The translations under genes and the position numbers were made by a program. This document shows positions 35,300-44,039 of a stretch of DNA of 64,000 nt, piece by piece. The stretch covers positions 1 through 64,000 of the forward strand of contig JAGOMA010000016.1 in NCBI GenBank assembly GCA_017993775.1. The letters are read 5' to 3'. This DNA is from Chloroflexota bacterium (GTDB lineage Bacteria > Chloroflexota > Anaerolineae > Promineifilales > Promineifilaceae). Position 1 is the first letter of the stretch; every line of letters begins with the position of its first letter. The notes beneath the pieces were generated by a model that was given only the letters and a program-made list of their open reading frames with translations, ran no database searches and had not been told where the DNA came from.

Positions 35300-35986
35300 A
35301 TGAAAAAAACCGGGTTGATAGTCATAGGCATCCTCATAGGCATATTTTTTACGCTGCCGCTCCTGTGGATTGCCCCAGTACAGAATCTGATGGCCGATGT
35401 CCCAGACACAAATCAGCCGAACAAGGCCAGAACCGCAGCCGATCTGGCCAGCGACATCGTGGTAACGCCCATGCTTGCGCTAGAAACAGGCGGCGATGAA
35501 ACCCCGCCGGCCAACTTCCCTTCCGGAATGCAATCGCCCAATGTCCTGCCCACGCCCGTACCTGGTGAAACACTGGTCTATTTTGTGCCCACAGACAACG
35601 ACGCCACGGCCACCGTTTTATACCTGTACAACACCGATACCGTCGCCCACGTCGTTGCCTTACGCGGGTTTAGCTACAATGGCGCGTTGGTTTATTCGCT
35701 CAATATAAACATTGGCGCCACCAGCTTCTTACGCCTGGCCAGCGACTCGATTACCGCCGCGCCGCCGCCCAGTTGGGCAACCCCGGCCCCCCTCATCACC
35801 AACTTCACCGATTTCACCTATTTTGCCAGCCTCTCTCTCCCCAAAGGGGTAAAAGCGGAGGGGTTTGTCCTCTTTAATCCCGGAACCGGAACCGTGGATC
35901 CACGTGCGGATCAGGGCGCAATCCCCCTACGCTTCAGCACGGATCCGGCCACCTTGTTCCTGCCGGCCATACAAAACACGCCCTGA
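35300..35986 (+). CDS. Secreted protein with C-terminal LFLP tail
   Basis: 228 residues. Signal anchor or signal peptide at the start (KKTGLIVIGILIGIFFTLPLL), an AAGGAGACA site upstream, and a beta-rich extracytoplasmic domain (VVALRGFSYNGALVYSLNINI). It ends ATLFLPAIQNTP, similar in position and type to the VYLPMLAQN end of the DUF6345 protein. Function unknown. Confidence 0.65.
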   Translation: MKKTGLIVIGILIGIFFTLPLLWIAPVQNLMADVPDTNQPNKARTAADLASDIVVTPMLALETGGDETPPANFPSGMQSPNVLPTPVPGETLVYFVPTDNDATATVLYLYNTDTVAHVVALRGFSYNGALVYSLNINIGATSFLRLASDSITAAPPPSWATPAPLITNFTDFTYFASLSLPKGVKAEGFVLFNPGTGTVDPRADQGAIPLRFSTDPATLFLPAIQNTP

Positions 35987-36000
35987 CAAACGCCGTCGGA

Positions 36001-36109
36001 CTGACAAAATTTATCTAACTGCGGAGATTGCTAAAGGCGCGGAGGTTTTTTACCAGAGAAAATCTTCGCGCCTTCTGCGATCTTTGCGGTAAAATCTGAA
36101 ATTTGTCAG
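36001..36109. repeat. 109-bp element with CTGACAAA terminal inverted repeats
   Basis: CTGACAAA (36001-36008) and TTTGTCAG (36102-36109) bound a stretch that carries the 'AAAGGCGCGGAGG...CGCGCCTTCTGCG' repeat type found at several intergenic sites. A further CTGACAAA occurs at about 35983. Size and terminal repeats are MITE-like, but no target duplication was identified. Confidence 0.45.
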
Positions 36110-36145
36110 GCAATCAGAAATGTCCGTGGTCGGTCGGAGCAACTC

Positions 36146-36976
36146 ATGAACTTGGAAACACTCACACAATGGTATGACTTTACAGGGAAAACGGCCGTCG
36201 TCACCGGCGGCACGGGCGTCTTGGGCGGCGAGATGGCCTGCGCGCTCATTAGCCTGGGGGCCAATGTCGCCGTACTAGACCGCAACACCGAGATTCCGGC
36301 GGCGTACAAACAACCCATGGCCTCCGGACCAGGAAGCTATATGGTGGTGCAGGGCGATGTGCTGCAGCGGGAAGGGCTGGAAACGGCCGTACAGCAAATC
36401 ATGGCGGCTTACGGCCGTATCGACATCCTCATCAACGCTGCCGGCGGCAACCACCCACAGGCGACCACGGCCGTCGACAACCCCTTTTTCGACCTATCCC
36501 AGGAAGCGCTGGGCTTTGTATTCGATTTGAACATCATGGGCACCATCCTGCCCAGTCAGGTCATCGGCAAAATCATGGCCGAGCAGGGCACAGGAGTGAT
36601 TTTAAATATCTCGTCGATGAACGCTTTACGGCCGTTGACACGCATCCCAGCCTATTCAGCGGCCAAAGCCGGGGTCAGCAACTTCACCCAATGGCTCGCC
36701 GTCCATATGGCTCAGCAATACAGCCCCCAAATTCGAGTCAACGCCCTGGCTCCCGGCTTCTTCATCGGCAAACAAAACGAGGCGCTGCTGCTCAATAAAG
36801 ATGGCAGCCTGACAGCGCGCGGCCAACAAATTGTGAGCCACACCCCCATGGGCCGCTTTGGCAATGCCGACGAACTGCTCGGCACGGTTCTATGGCTCCT
36901 ATCGCCAGCGTCGCAGTTCGTCACGGGCATCGTCGTACCTGTGGATGGCGGCTTTTCCGCCTTTAGCGGCGTGTAA
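36146..36976 (+). CDS. SDR-family oxidoreductase, mannonate/fructuronate reductase-like
   Basis: 276 residues. NAD(P)-binding TGGTGVLGG, NAAGGNHPQATT, catalytic Ser in ISSMN, and Tyr-x-x-x-Lys in YSAAK; C-terminal PVDGGFSAFSGV. The NAAGGN and long loop match SDR enzymes annotated as D-mannonate oxidoreductases. Followed by a LarA-like protein and gluconokinase, consistent with sugar-acid catabolism. Confidence 0.82.
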   Translation: MNLETLTQWYDFTGKTAVVTGGTGVLGGEMACALISLGANVAVLDRNTEIPAAYKQPMASGPGSYMVVQGDVLQREGLETAVQQIMAAYGRIDILINAAGGNHPQATTAVDNPFFDLSQEALGFVFDLNIMGTILPSQVIGKIMAEQGTGVILNISSMNALRPLTRIPAYSAAKAGVSNFTQWLAVHMAQQYSPQIRVNALAPGFFIGKQNEALLLNKDGSLTARGQQIVSHTPMGRFGNADELLGTVLWLLSPASQFVTGIVVPVDGGFSAFSGV

Positions 36977-37110
36977 CAGCGAGGACTGCGCTTAGAACAA
37001 AACGCAAATGAACGCAGATAAACAAAGATCAACAGGTGCAAAATCTGCGAATTTTTAATCGCAGTGGCGCGTCCACTGATCAAATCTCCTATGATCGATT
37101 GAAGGCAATC

Positions 37111-38376
37111 ATGATCACACAAGTCTTCCAACCCGATGGGCTGTTAAGCGATGACCAGATACGGCAAACGCTGCATACCGGTCTGGAAAAGCAATTTACC
37201 GGGCAAAAAATATTGGTCCTCATACCCGACCACACGCGCACAATCCCCCTGCCTTTTTTATTCCGCGAACTGGTCGCCATATTGTACGATACGCAACAGC
37301 TCGACTTTATGGTGGCGCTGGGCACGCATCCACCACTGACACAAGCGCAGCTAAACGCGCTGGTGGGCCTCACGGAAACAGACCGGCTGGGCGCATTCAG
37401 GCATGTGGGGCTGTACAATCACCGCTGGGATTTGCCCGAAACCTTCACCCACATTGGCGTTCTGCCTCGAGCGCAAATTCAGGAGATTGCCGGCGAGCGC
37501 TGGCATCCAACCCTGGGAGGCGACGTCAACATCCTGATCAACCGCGCTATTCAAGAGTACGATCATCTTCTAATTCTTGGGCCAACCTTTCCCCATGAGG
37601 TGGTTGGCTTTTCCGGCGGCGCGAAATACCTCTTTCCCGGCATTTCGGGCGCAGACATGATCAACGTGACCCATTGGCTGGGGGCGTTGGCCGGAGTGCG
37701 CGGCACAATTGGCATCAAAGAGACGCCGGTACGCGACATGATCCACGCGGCGGCGGCGCACGTGCCCACGCCCGTCACGCTCATCGCCCTGGTGGTAGTA
37801 GGGCATGGATTGGCCGGGATATTCATCGGCGACTATTTGGAAGCCTGGAGCGCGGCGGCCGATTTGTCATCGCGGAAACACATCGTCTGGGTGGACAAAC
37901 CGTTCACCAGGGTGCTGTCTAAAGCGCCGCCGATGTACGACGAACTTTGGACGGCGGGCAAGGCGATGTATAAACTAGAACCGGCCTTAGCCGAAGGCGG
38001 CGAATTGACCATTTTCGCGCCGCATCTTGATGTGGTCAGCCACGTGCATGGCCCATATATCTACGAAATTGGTTATCATGTGCTGCCTTATTTTTTGAAC
38101 CAGTGGGACAGGTTTAAACATGTTCCACTGGGGGTATTGGCCCACAGTACGCATGTGCGGGGCGACGGCCGTTACCAAAACGGCACAGAATATCCCCGCG
38201 CGACGGTGAACCTGGCCACCCAATTGTCTCCAAAGGATTGCAAAAAGCTGGCGCTGGGCTATCAAAGCCCGGCCGACATCGATCTTGACGACTGGCTAGG
38301 GCGGGAAAACGAAGGCATTCTCTACGTGCCGAAGGCGGGCGAGATGTTATATCGCGTGCAAGAGGCGGCCGCATGA
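37111..38376 (+). CDS. LarA/DUF2088-type nickel-dependent racemase-like protein
   Basis: 421 residues. N-terminal IPDHTRTIPLPF and central PHEVVGFSGGAKYLFPGISG match the LarA family, whose nickel-pincer cofactor is tethered to the Lys of GGAK, with the His of PHEV nearby. It probably racemises or epimerises a 2-hydroxy (sugar) acid rather than lactate, judging by neighbours. ATG at 37111 (GAAGG upstream) is preferred; an in-frame start at 37036 adds poorly conserved residues. Overlaps gluconokinase by four bases. Confidence 0.8.
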   Translation: MITQVFQPDGLLSDDQIRQTLHTGLEKQFTGQKILVLIPDHTRTIPLPFLFRELVAILYDTQQLDFMVALGTHPPLTQAQLNALVGLTETDRLGAFRHVGLYNHRWDLPETFTHIGVLPRAQIQEIAGERWHPTLGGDVNILINRAIQEYDHLLILGPTFPHEVVGFSGGAKYLFPGISGADMINVTHWLGALAGVRGTIGIKETPVRDMIHAAAAHVPTPVTLIALVVVGHGLAGIFIGDYLEAWSAAADLSSRKHIVWVDKPFTRVLSKAPPMYDELWTAGKAMYKLEPALAEGGELTIFAPHLDVVSHVHGPYIYEIGYHVLPYFLNQWDRFKHVPLGVLAHSTHVRGDGRYQNGTEYPRATVNLATQLSPKDCKKLALGYQSPADIDLDDWLGRENEGILYVPKAGEMLYRVQEAAA

Positions 38377-38948
38377 GCCAGGTTTTTGTCATCATGGGCG
38401 TGTCTGGCTGCGGCAAAAGCACGGTGGGCTTGGCGCTGGCGCAGCGGCTGGGCGCAATGTTTTACGATGGGGATGATTTTCATCCGCCGCAAAATGTGGC
38501 CAAAATGGCCGGCGGCAGCCCACTCAACGACGACGACCGCTATCCCTGGCTGGCCCGGCTGCATGATCTGCTAGCCGAACATCTGGCGCAGGGGGAAACG
38601 GCCGTACTCGCCTGCTCCGCCCTGAAAAAGAAATACCGCGACCAACTGCGCCAGGGAAATGAGGGTGTCCGCCTGGTCTATTTGCAAGGCAGCCTCAATC
38701 TGATCTGGGAACGCATGGCGGCTCGTCAGGACCATTACATGAAACCTGTCATGCTGCAAAGCCAATTTGACGCCCTGGAACCGCCATCACCCCAAAACAC
38801 AATGATCATCAGCGTCGAACACAGCGTCGAGGACATTGTCGACTACATCATCCAAGAGTTCGACCTCAATAGTCAGGCAGAAGGAACGAGTGAACTTGAT
38901 GAAAATGTCCAAAATAGAAACGGCGATCCGCCTCGTCATCGAATTTAA
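38373..38948 (+). CDS. gntK: Gluconokinase
   Basis: 191 residues; phosphorylates gluconate to 6-phosphogluconate. Walker A GVSGCGKST, DGDDFHPPQNVAKMAGG, LNDDDRYPWL and CSALKKKYRD are diagnostic for GntK. The last ~25 residues exceed the usual family length and overlap the next gene by about 50 bases, suggesting loss of the original stop. Confidence 0.93.
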   Translation: MSQVFVIMGVSGCGKSTVGLALAQRLGAMFYDGDDFHPPQNVAKMAGGSPLNDDDRYPWLARLHDLLAEHLAQGETAVLACSALKKKYRDQLRQGNEGVRLVYLQGSLNLIWERMAARQDHYMKPVMLQSQFDALEPPSPQNTMIISVEHSVEDIVDYIIQEFDLNSQAEGTSELDENVQNRNGDPPRHRI

Positions 38949-39273
38949 CCAGGCGTTCAACCGCCATGACGTGGCCGGGATGTTGCAGCTTCTAACCGAC
39001 GACTGCGTCTACGAAGAAGCGCGGCCCGCTCCCAACGGCGCTGTGCGCGCCGGCAAGGAAACACTCGCCCAGTTTTGGCAAGACTTTTTCCGCGAATCTC
39101 CCCAGGCCCACATGGAAATCGAAGAGATTTTTGGTCTGGGCTTTCGCTGTGTCACCCGCTGGAAATATGAATGGGACAATGGAAAGGGAGCAAACGGCCG
39201 TCTCCGCGGCGTCGATATTTTCCAGATAAAGGGAGGGCTTATCTGCGAACAATTGTCTTACGTGAAGGCATAA
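38899..39273 (+). CDS. SnoaL/NTF2-like protein
   Basis: 124 residues from the ATG at 38899. NTF2-like cone fold: AFNRHDVAGMLQLLTDDCVYEE and GVDIFQIKGGLICEQLSYV. Family members are polyketide cyclases, ketosteroid isomerases or ligand carriers; no function can be fixed. Starts inside the 3' end of gntK. Confidence 0.75.
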   Translation: MKMSKIETAIRLVIEFNQAFNRHDVAGMLQLLTDDCVYEEARPAPNGAVRAGKETLAQFWQDFFRESPQAHMEIEEIFGLGFRCVTRWKYEWDNGKGANGRLRGVDIFQIKGGLICEQLSYVKA

Positions 39274-39334
39274 AGGGAGAAAAGACGCGGGCAGAGGCTA
39301 AAACAACAAACAGGAATTGCGTTACAATGAGCCA

Positions 39335-39700
39335 ATGAGCTACCTCATTCGCCTCCAGCAGGGAAAAACCCATGACATCGCCCACTACATCCATGAGATT
39401 GATGGCGTATCAGGCGCGCTCTGTTCCCGAAAACCCAAACCAGCCGTGGGAGACCAGACCCACAACGGTATCTGGCTGACTGTAGATGAACTGCCGCCCG
39501 CCGTGCAAATTTGCCGCACATGCCAGAGAATACAGCACAAATTAGACAATCCGCTGCCAGAACGCGTGGAACGAGAACTCGAGAAATTAGCGCGATGGGA
39601 TCCACGAGCCGCCGACAGGCAGCGGGAAAAAATGATGGCCATCTATCGCCAAAAACTCATCCCCTCCAAGCGCCTCCCAGAAACCAGGCGCCAAATATGA
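39335..39700 (+). CDS. Hypothetical protein with paired cysteines
   Basis: 121 residues from ATG 39335. CSRKPKP near residue 30 and QICRTCQRIQ near 65 could bind one metal ion; the C-terminal half is charged and helical (ERVERELEKLARWDPRAADRQ). No family recognised. A TACAAT hexamer lies just upstream of the start. Confidence 0.5.
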   Translation: MSYLIRLQQGKTHDIAHYIHEIDGVSGALCSRKPKPAVGDQTHNGIWLTVDELPPAVQICRTCQRIQHKLDNPLPERVERELEKLARWDPRAADRQREKMMAIYRQKLIPSKRLPETRRQI

Positions 39701-39825
39701 CCAACCAAACCCCTTCTATTTATCAACGACAACTAACTGGTAAACTGCACCGTCTAATCGGACTTGAAAATCTGGTAATTGTCTGTAATCTTGTGCTTAT
39801 GGGACCATTTTCATCGCAACGCTGA
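39697..39825 (+). CDS. Possible 42-residue ORF overlapping the previous stop
   Basis: ATGA overlap at 39697-39700, then a short frame with one hydrophobic stretch (LENLVIVCNLVLMG). Could be a small membrane peptide or chance. The remaining bases to 39968 show no gene. Confidence 0.25.
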   Translation: MTNQTPSIYQRQLTGKLHRLIGLENLVIVCNLVLMGPFSSQR

Positions 39826-39968
39826 CGCTTGCTTGACCGCAACCAGAGTGTCAAGAGCAGCAGCAACAGCTAAATCCCTTACCGGCTAACCACACAAAAT
39901 TTGCGGCCCAACAACAATCCACAGCCATCACATTCAGGTCGTAAAACACACAAAATGTTGGGGGAAAC

Positions 39969-42098
39969 ATGACTTTTCGATACACAAAAGATGAACAAAA
40001 TATCGTTACACTCACGCTGGATATGCCGGGGCGGTCCGCCAATGTGCTGAATGAGGAATTTGGCGCAGGCTTCCGCGAAGCGCTGGCCAAACTGGCCGCT
40101 GAAAGCGCCTTGGCCGGGGTCATCCTCACCTCCGGCAAAAAGACCTTTCTAGCCGGAGCCGACCTGGAGTGGCTGGTTCAGGCCACGGATGCGGCCGAAA
40201 TTTTCCACAACACCGAAGAACTGAAAGCCGGATTCCGGCAGCTCGAAACGCTGGGCAAGCCAGTGGTAGCCGCGCTGAACGGCACGGCGTTGGGCGGCGG
40301 CATGGAGCTGGCCCTGGCCTGCCACTATCGCATCGCTCTGGACGATCCACGCAGCAAATTTGGCTTCCCGGAAGTAACGCTGGGCCTCATTCCTGGCGGC
40401 GGCGGCATTATCCGCCTGACGCGCCTGATTGGCTTGCAACCATCCTTCCCCCTTCTGTCCGAAGGCAAGCAAATGAAGCCGCAAGAGGCCAAAGCGGCGG
40501 GCCTGATTGATGACCTGGCGGCCGACGCCGAGGAGATGATGGCCAAAGCGCGGGCCTGGATTGCCGCCCATCCCCAGGCCAAACAGCCGTGGGACCAGGC
40601 CGGGTACAAAATGCCGGGCGGGGATCCGAAACGGCCGTCTATCGCCCAAATGCTGGCCATCGCCCCCGCCATCCTCAAAAAACAAACCTATGGCAACTAC
40701 CCGGCCGCCGAAGCCATCATGGCCGCAGCCGTCGAAGGGGCCGTGGTCGATTTTGAAACCGCCACGCGCATCGAATCGCGCTACTTCGCCAATGTCGCCA
40801 CCAGCCAGACGGCCAAAAATATGATCAACGCCTTCTGGTTCCAACTCAACGAGATCAACGCCGGAGCCAGCCGCCCGGCCAATATGCCGCCGCAGCAAAC
40901 CCAGGTGGTCGGTGTGCTGGGCGCGGGCATGATGGGCCACGGCATCGCCTACGTCTCGGCCTATGCGGGCATGGATGTGGTGCTGAAAGACGTGGACGAG
41001 GCGCGGGCCAAAGCGGGCAAGGCGCAGATCGAAGCCATCTGCGCCAAGCAGGTGCAGCGCGGCAAAATGAGCGCGGCGCAAAAGCGGGAAATTTTGGACC
41101 GCATCCAGCCCACGGGCGACGCGGCCGATTTGCAGGGCTGTGACCTGATCATCGAGGCGGTGTTTGAGGACCGGGAGCTGAAGGCGAAGGTGACGCAGGA
41201 GGCGGAGGCGCAGGTGGGGGAAACGGCCGTTTTCGCCTCCAACACCTCCACCCTGCCCATCACCGGCCTGGCCCAACGCGCCAGCCGCCCGGCCAACTTC
41301 ATCGGCCTGCACTTCTTCTCGCCGGTAGAAAAAATGCGGTTGGTGGAGATCATCACCGGGGCGCAAACCAGCCCGGAGACGTTGGCCAAAGCCTTCGACT
41401 ACGTGCTGCAAATCCGCAAAGTGCCCATCGTGGTCAACGACAGCCGCGGCTTTTACACTTCGCGGGTGTTCAGCACCTACGTGCAAGAAGGGCAGGCGCT
41501 GCTGGCCGAAGGGCAGCAGCCGCACGCCATCGAGATGGCCGGGCTGCAAGCTGGCATGCCGGTAGGGCCGCTGGCCCTGTCCGACGAGGTGAGTTTGGGG
41601 CTGATGCTGCACATCCGCGAGCAGACGCGCAAGGATTTGGCGGCAGAGGGTAAGAGCCTGCCCAGCCATCCCAGCGACCGGGTGTTGGATGTGATGACGG
41701 GGGAATACGGCCGTTACGGCAAAGCCAAAGGCGCCGGTTTCTACGAATACCCGGCCAACAACGGCAAACACCTCTGGCCGGAACTGACCGCCATCTTCCC
41801 GCTGCAAGGCGAAAAACTCGCGCAGGACGAAATGATCGAGCGCATGATGTTTGTGCAGGCGCTGGAAACTGCTCGCTGTTATGAAGAAGGGGTATTGACT
41901 TCCGCTGCCGACGCCAACATTGGCAGCATCTTCGGCTGGGGCTTTGCGCCGTTCAAGGGCGGCACGCTGCAATTCATCAACGACTATGGGGTGGTCCAAT
42001 TTGTGGCCCGCAGCACAGAACTGGCCGAAACCTACGGCGCGCGCTTCCAGCCGCCTGCCCTGCTGCGCCAGATGGCCGAACGCGGGCAAAGGTTTTAA
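39969..42098 (+). CDS. fadJ: Fatty acid oxidation complex alpha subunit (enoyl-CoA hydratase/3-hydroxyacyl-CoA dehydrogenase)
   Basis: 709 residues in FadB/FadJ order. Enoyl-CoA hydratase domain at about 1-200: GTALGGGMELALACHY and KFGFPEVTLGLIPGGGG carry the two glutamates. The 3-hydroxyacyl-CoA dehydrogenase domain starts at about residue 315 with VGVLGAGMMGHGIAYV, and contains HFFSPVEKM (catalytic His) and VNDSRGFYTSRV. Monocistronic here: no thiolase is next to it. A second, differently arranged fusion lies at 57900-60284. Confidence 0.92.
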   Translation: MTFRYTKDEQNIVTLTLDMPGRSANVLNEEFGAGFREALAKLAAESALAGVILTSGKKTFLAGADLEWLVQATDAAEIFHNTEELKAGFRQLETLGKPVVAALNGTALGGGMELALACHYRIALDDPRSKFGFPEVTLGLIPGGGGIIRLTRLIGLQPSFPLLSEGKQMKPQEAKAAGLIDDLAADAEEMMAKARAWIAAHPQAKQPWDQAGYKMPGGDPKRPSIAQMLAIAPAILKKQTYGNYPAAEAIMAAAVEGAVVDFETATRIESRYFANVATSQTAKNMINAFWFQLNEINAGASRPANMPPQQTQVVGVLGAGMMGHGIAYVSAYAGMDVVLKDVDEARAKAGKAQIEAICAKQVQRGKMSAAQKREILDRIQPTGDAADLQGCDLIIEAVFEDRELKAKVTQEAEAQVGETAVFASNTSTLPITGLAQRASRPANFIGLHFFSPVEKMRLVEIITGAQTSPETLAKAFDYVLQIRKVPIVVNDSRGFYTSRVFSTYVQEGQALLAEGQQPHAIEMAGLQAGMPVGPLALSDEVSLGLMLHIREQTRKDLAAEGKSLPSHPSDRVLDVMTGEYGRYGKAKGAGFYEYPANNGKHLWPELTAIFPLQGEKLAQDEMIERMMFVQALETARCYEEGVLTSAADANIGSIFGWGFAPFKGGTLQFINDYGVVQFVARSTELAETYGARFQPPALLRQMAERGQRF

Positions 42099-42147
42099 GA
42101 GAGGAATGGGACACAGATTTCACGGATAAGACCAAACGAGCATCACT

Positions 42148-42232
42148 GTCATTCTGACGAGTCTTCGAGGAAGAATCCCCTACCCGTACGCCATGAGGGA
42201 TTCTTCACTCCACACACTCCGTTCGGAATGAC
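42148..42232. repeat. Imperfect palindromic intergenic repeat (GTCATTC...GAATGAC)
   Basis: GTCATTC at 42148 and GAATGAC at 42226-42232 enclose AAGAATCCC (42171) and GGGATTCTT (42197-42205). It lies between convergent genes and can fold into a long hairpin. Similar 'attctg...aagaatc' repeats are widespread in environmental bacterial genomes. Confidence 0.5.
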
Positions 42233-42295
42233 TGCAACCAATTTTTGACCGCTGCCAAATCCGTGTCCCTTTGGCTTACGGCCAATAGCTACCAG

Positions 42296-43405
42296 CTATT
42301 TCGTCCAGCCGATATTGGCAGCGCGGGCATGGTCGACGTAGGTCTGGATGTGGGCGCGGTTGGCCGCGTCCATGTCGGCCGAGGATTGGAACACCTTGTA
42401 CCAGCCCACGATTTGCTCCAACGCTTTTTCCCAGTTGTAGGCAGGCCGCCAATCCAACCGCGTGGCGGCTTTGTCCCAACTGAGCCGCAGGTGGCCGGTT
42501 TCCGATTTTTCCAATTCAGGGTTGGTGTGAATCCACGATCCGGATCCCCACAACGCAATCAACCGCTCGGCCAGATCACCGGCAGTGACTCCTTTTTGTT
42601 CCAGCGGACCAAAGTTCCACGCTTCGGAGAAAGCCGCGCCTTCCTTTAAGAGCTTAACAGCCACCCACATATAACCGCTGATGGGTTCCAGCACATGGAC
42701 CCACGGCCGTACGCTAAACGGATTGCGAATACGAATCGGCTCGCCGGCCATCAGGGCGGCCATGCAATCTGGCACAAGGCGGTAGTCGGCAAAATCGCCG
42801 CCGCCGATAACGTTGCCGGCGCGGACGGTGGCAAGGGCCACGCCATGTTTATCGTAGTTCTTTTTGGCGAAATAAGACTCGCGGTAAGAGGCGACAACCA
42901 ATTCGGCCATTGCCTTACTGGCGCTGTAGGGGTCATAATCGCCCAATGGATCGCTTTCGCGGTAGCCCCAGACCCATTCCTGGTTGGCATACACTTTGTC
43001 GGTGGTAACACAGACGATGGACTTCACCGAATCGGTTTGGCGGACGGCTTCAAGGACGTTTACTGTGCCGGTGGTGTTGGTGTCAAAGGTCAGTTTCGGT
43101 TCGGCCAGCGAGCGAAAAACGATGGGCTGGGCGGCCAGATGGAAAACGATGGTGGGGCGATGAGTGGCGATGGTATCCTGGACGGCTTCCAGATCGCGGA
43201 TATCGCCGCGCACATCGGTGATGTGATTGGCCAGATTGGAGACGACGTAGTTGCTGGGAGCGGTTGGGGCTTCATCCAGGCTAAAGCCGATGACGTTGGC
43301 GCCTAATTGCACCAACCAAGTGGACAACCAGGAACCTTTAAAGCCGGTATGGCCGGTGACGAGCACGGTCTGCCCTTCAAATGCATTGGCAAAAAGATCT
43401 TTCAT
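42296..43405 (-). CDS. rfbG: CDP-glucose 4,6-dehydratase
   Basis: 369 residues of the extended SDR family: LVTGHTGFKGSWLSTWL, HLAAQPIV, CVTTDKVY, active-site Tyr in YDPYSASKAMAE and VRAGNVIGGGDF. Makes CDP-4-keto-6-deoxyglucose for 3,6-dideoxyhexoses or tyvelose-type surface sugars. No other nucleotide-sugar gene is adjacent, which is unusual. ATG at 43405 follows AAAGGTAAC. Confidence 0.92.
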   Translation of the reverse strand: MKDLFANAFEGQTVLVTGHTGFKGSWLSTWLVQLGANVIGFSLDEAPTAPSNYVVSNLANHITDVRGDIRDLEAVQDTIATHRPTIVFHLAAQPIVFRSLAEPKLTFDTNTTGTVNVLEAVRQTDSVKSIVCVTTDKVYANQEWVWGYRESDPLGDYDPYSASKAMAELVVASYRESYFAKKNYDKHGVALATVRAGNVIGGGDFADYRLVPDCMAALMAGEPIRIRNPFSVRPWVHVLEPISGYMWVAVKLLKEGAAFSEAWNFGPLEQKGVTAGDLAERLIALWGSGSWIHTNPELEKSETGHLRLSWDKAATRLDWRPAYNWEKALEQIVGWYKVFQSSADMDAANRAHIQTYVDHARAANIGWTK

Positions 43406-43683
43406 TGACAAGTTACCTTTGTGAATGGGTTCGGCGTAGGAAACGGCCGTTACGCCCTTTAGGTTTCAATTCGGGCAATGGTATCATGGTTGGCAGGTTT
43501 GAACCAATGGGCAGAAGCGCATAAATTAGGTGAGTATTTGCTCAATCAAGGCCTATTTAGGCCAAGTTGATGCACGAAACACGGCCGTTTTGTGCTACTC
43601 TTAAGAGCATATAAGTCGGCGCAAGGTTTGTCACCAGGCCGATTGATTGGCAAATAAATTACCCCATATCAAGGAGTGTCAAA

Positions 43684-43956
43684 ATGACCATGACCATACC
43701 CGCAGGAGAACCAGAAACCAACAACACCGCGTCCGAAACGGAACGGATGCGCGCCCTGATCGATTCTCTCAGCGCGTACATCGAACATTTCCATGGCGGC
43801 GCGGTGAGAATGGTGGCGTTTGATGGGCAAGTTCTGAAGGTGAAGATGTCCGGCGCTTGTGATGGCTGCTCGCTGGCCCCGGTGACGCTGCATGGATGGG
43901 TTGAAGGCACCGTCAAGCAGTTTTTTCCGGAATTAGAAAGCGTTGAGGCTATCTAA
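43684..43956 (+). CDS. NifU C-terminal-domain iron-sulphur scaffold-like protein
   Basis: 90 residues. NifU-like domain with GACDGCSLAPVTLHGWVE: the CxxC pair (Cys in ACDGC) binds or transfers an iron-sulphur cluster. The usual 'CPSS' is replaced by 'CSLAP'. Single gene, AAGGAG region upstream, ended by the octamer-pair terminator. Confidence 0.85.
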   Translation: MTMTIPAGEPETNNTASETERMRALIDSLSAYIEHFHGGAVRMVAFDGQVLKVKMSGACDGCSLAPVTLHGWVEGTVKQFFPELESVEAI

Positions 43957-43986
43957 ATCAGGATAGTCTTTGCACATTGGAAATAG

Positions 43987-44021
43987 AAACGGCCGTTACG
44001 CTTCAGTAACGGCCGTTTTTT
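43987..44021. terminator. Intrinsic terminator made from two ACGGCCGT copies
   Basis: Bases 43987-43999 pair perfectly (13 bp) with 44006-44018 around a six-base loop, followed by a run of six T (44016-44021). Each arm is an octamer copy with matching flanks (start 43989 and 44009). The A-rich left flank gives a T-rich run on the other strand, so it can serve both the NifU-like gene and the convergent CopC-like gene. Confidence 0.92.
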
Positions 44022-44039
44022 CATTTTCATGACCTCATG

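Noticed and set aside
40149..42089. 646-codon open frame antisense to the FadJ-type gene
   Set aside because: It mirrors the codon structure of a clear beta-oxidation gene and shows a His/Arg/Gly-rich composition with no motif. Long antisense frames are expected in such G+C-rich genes.
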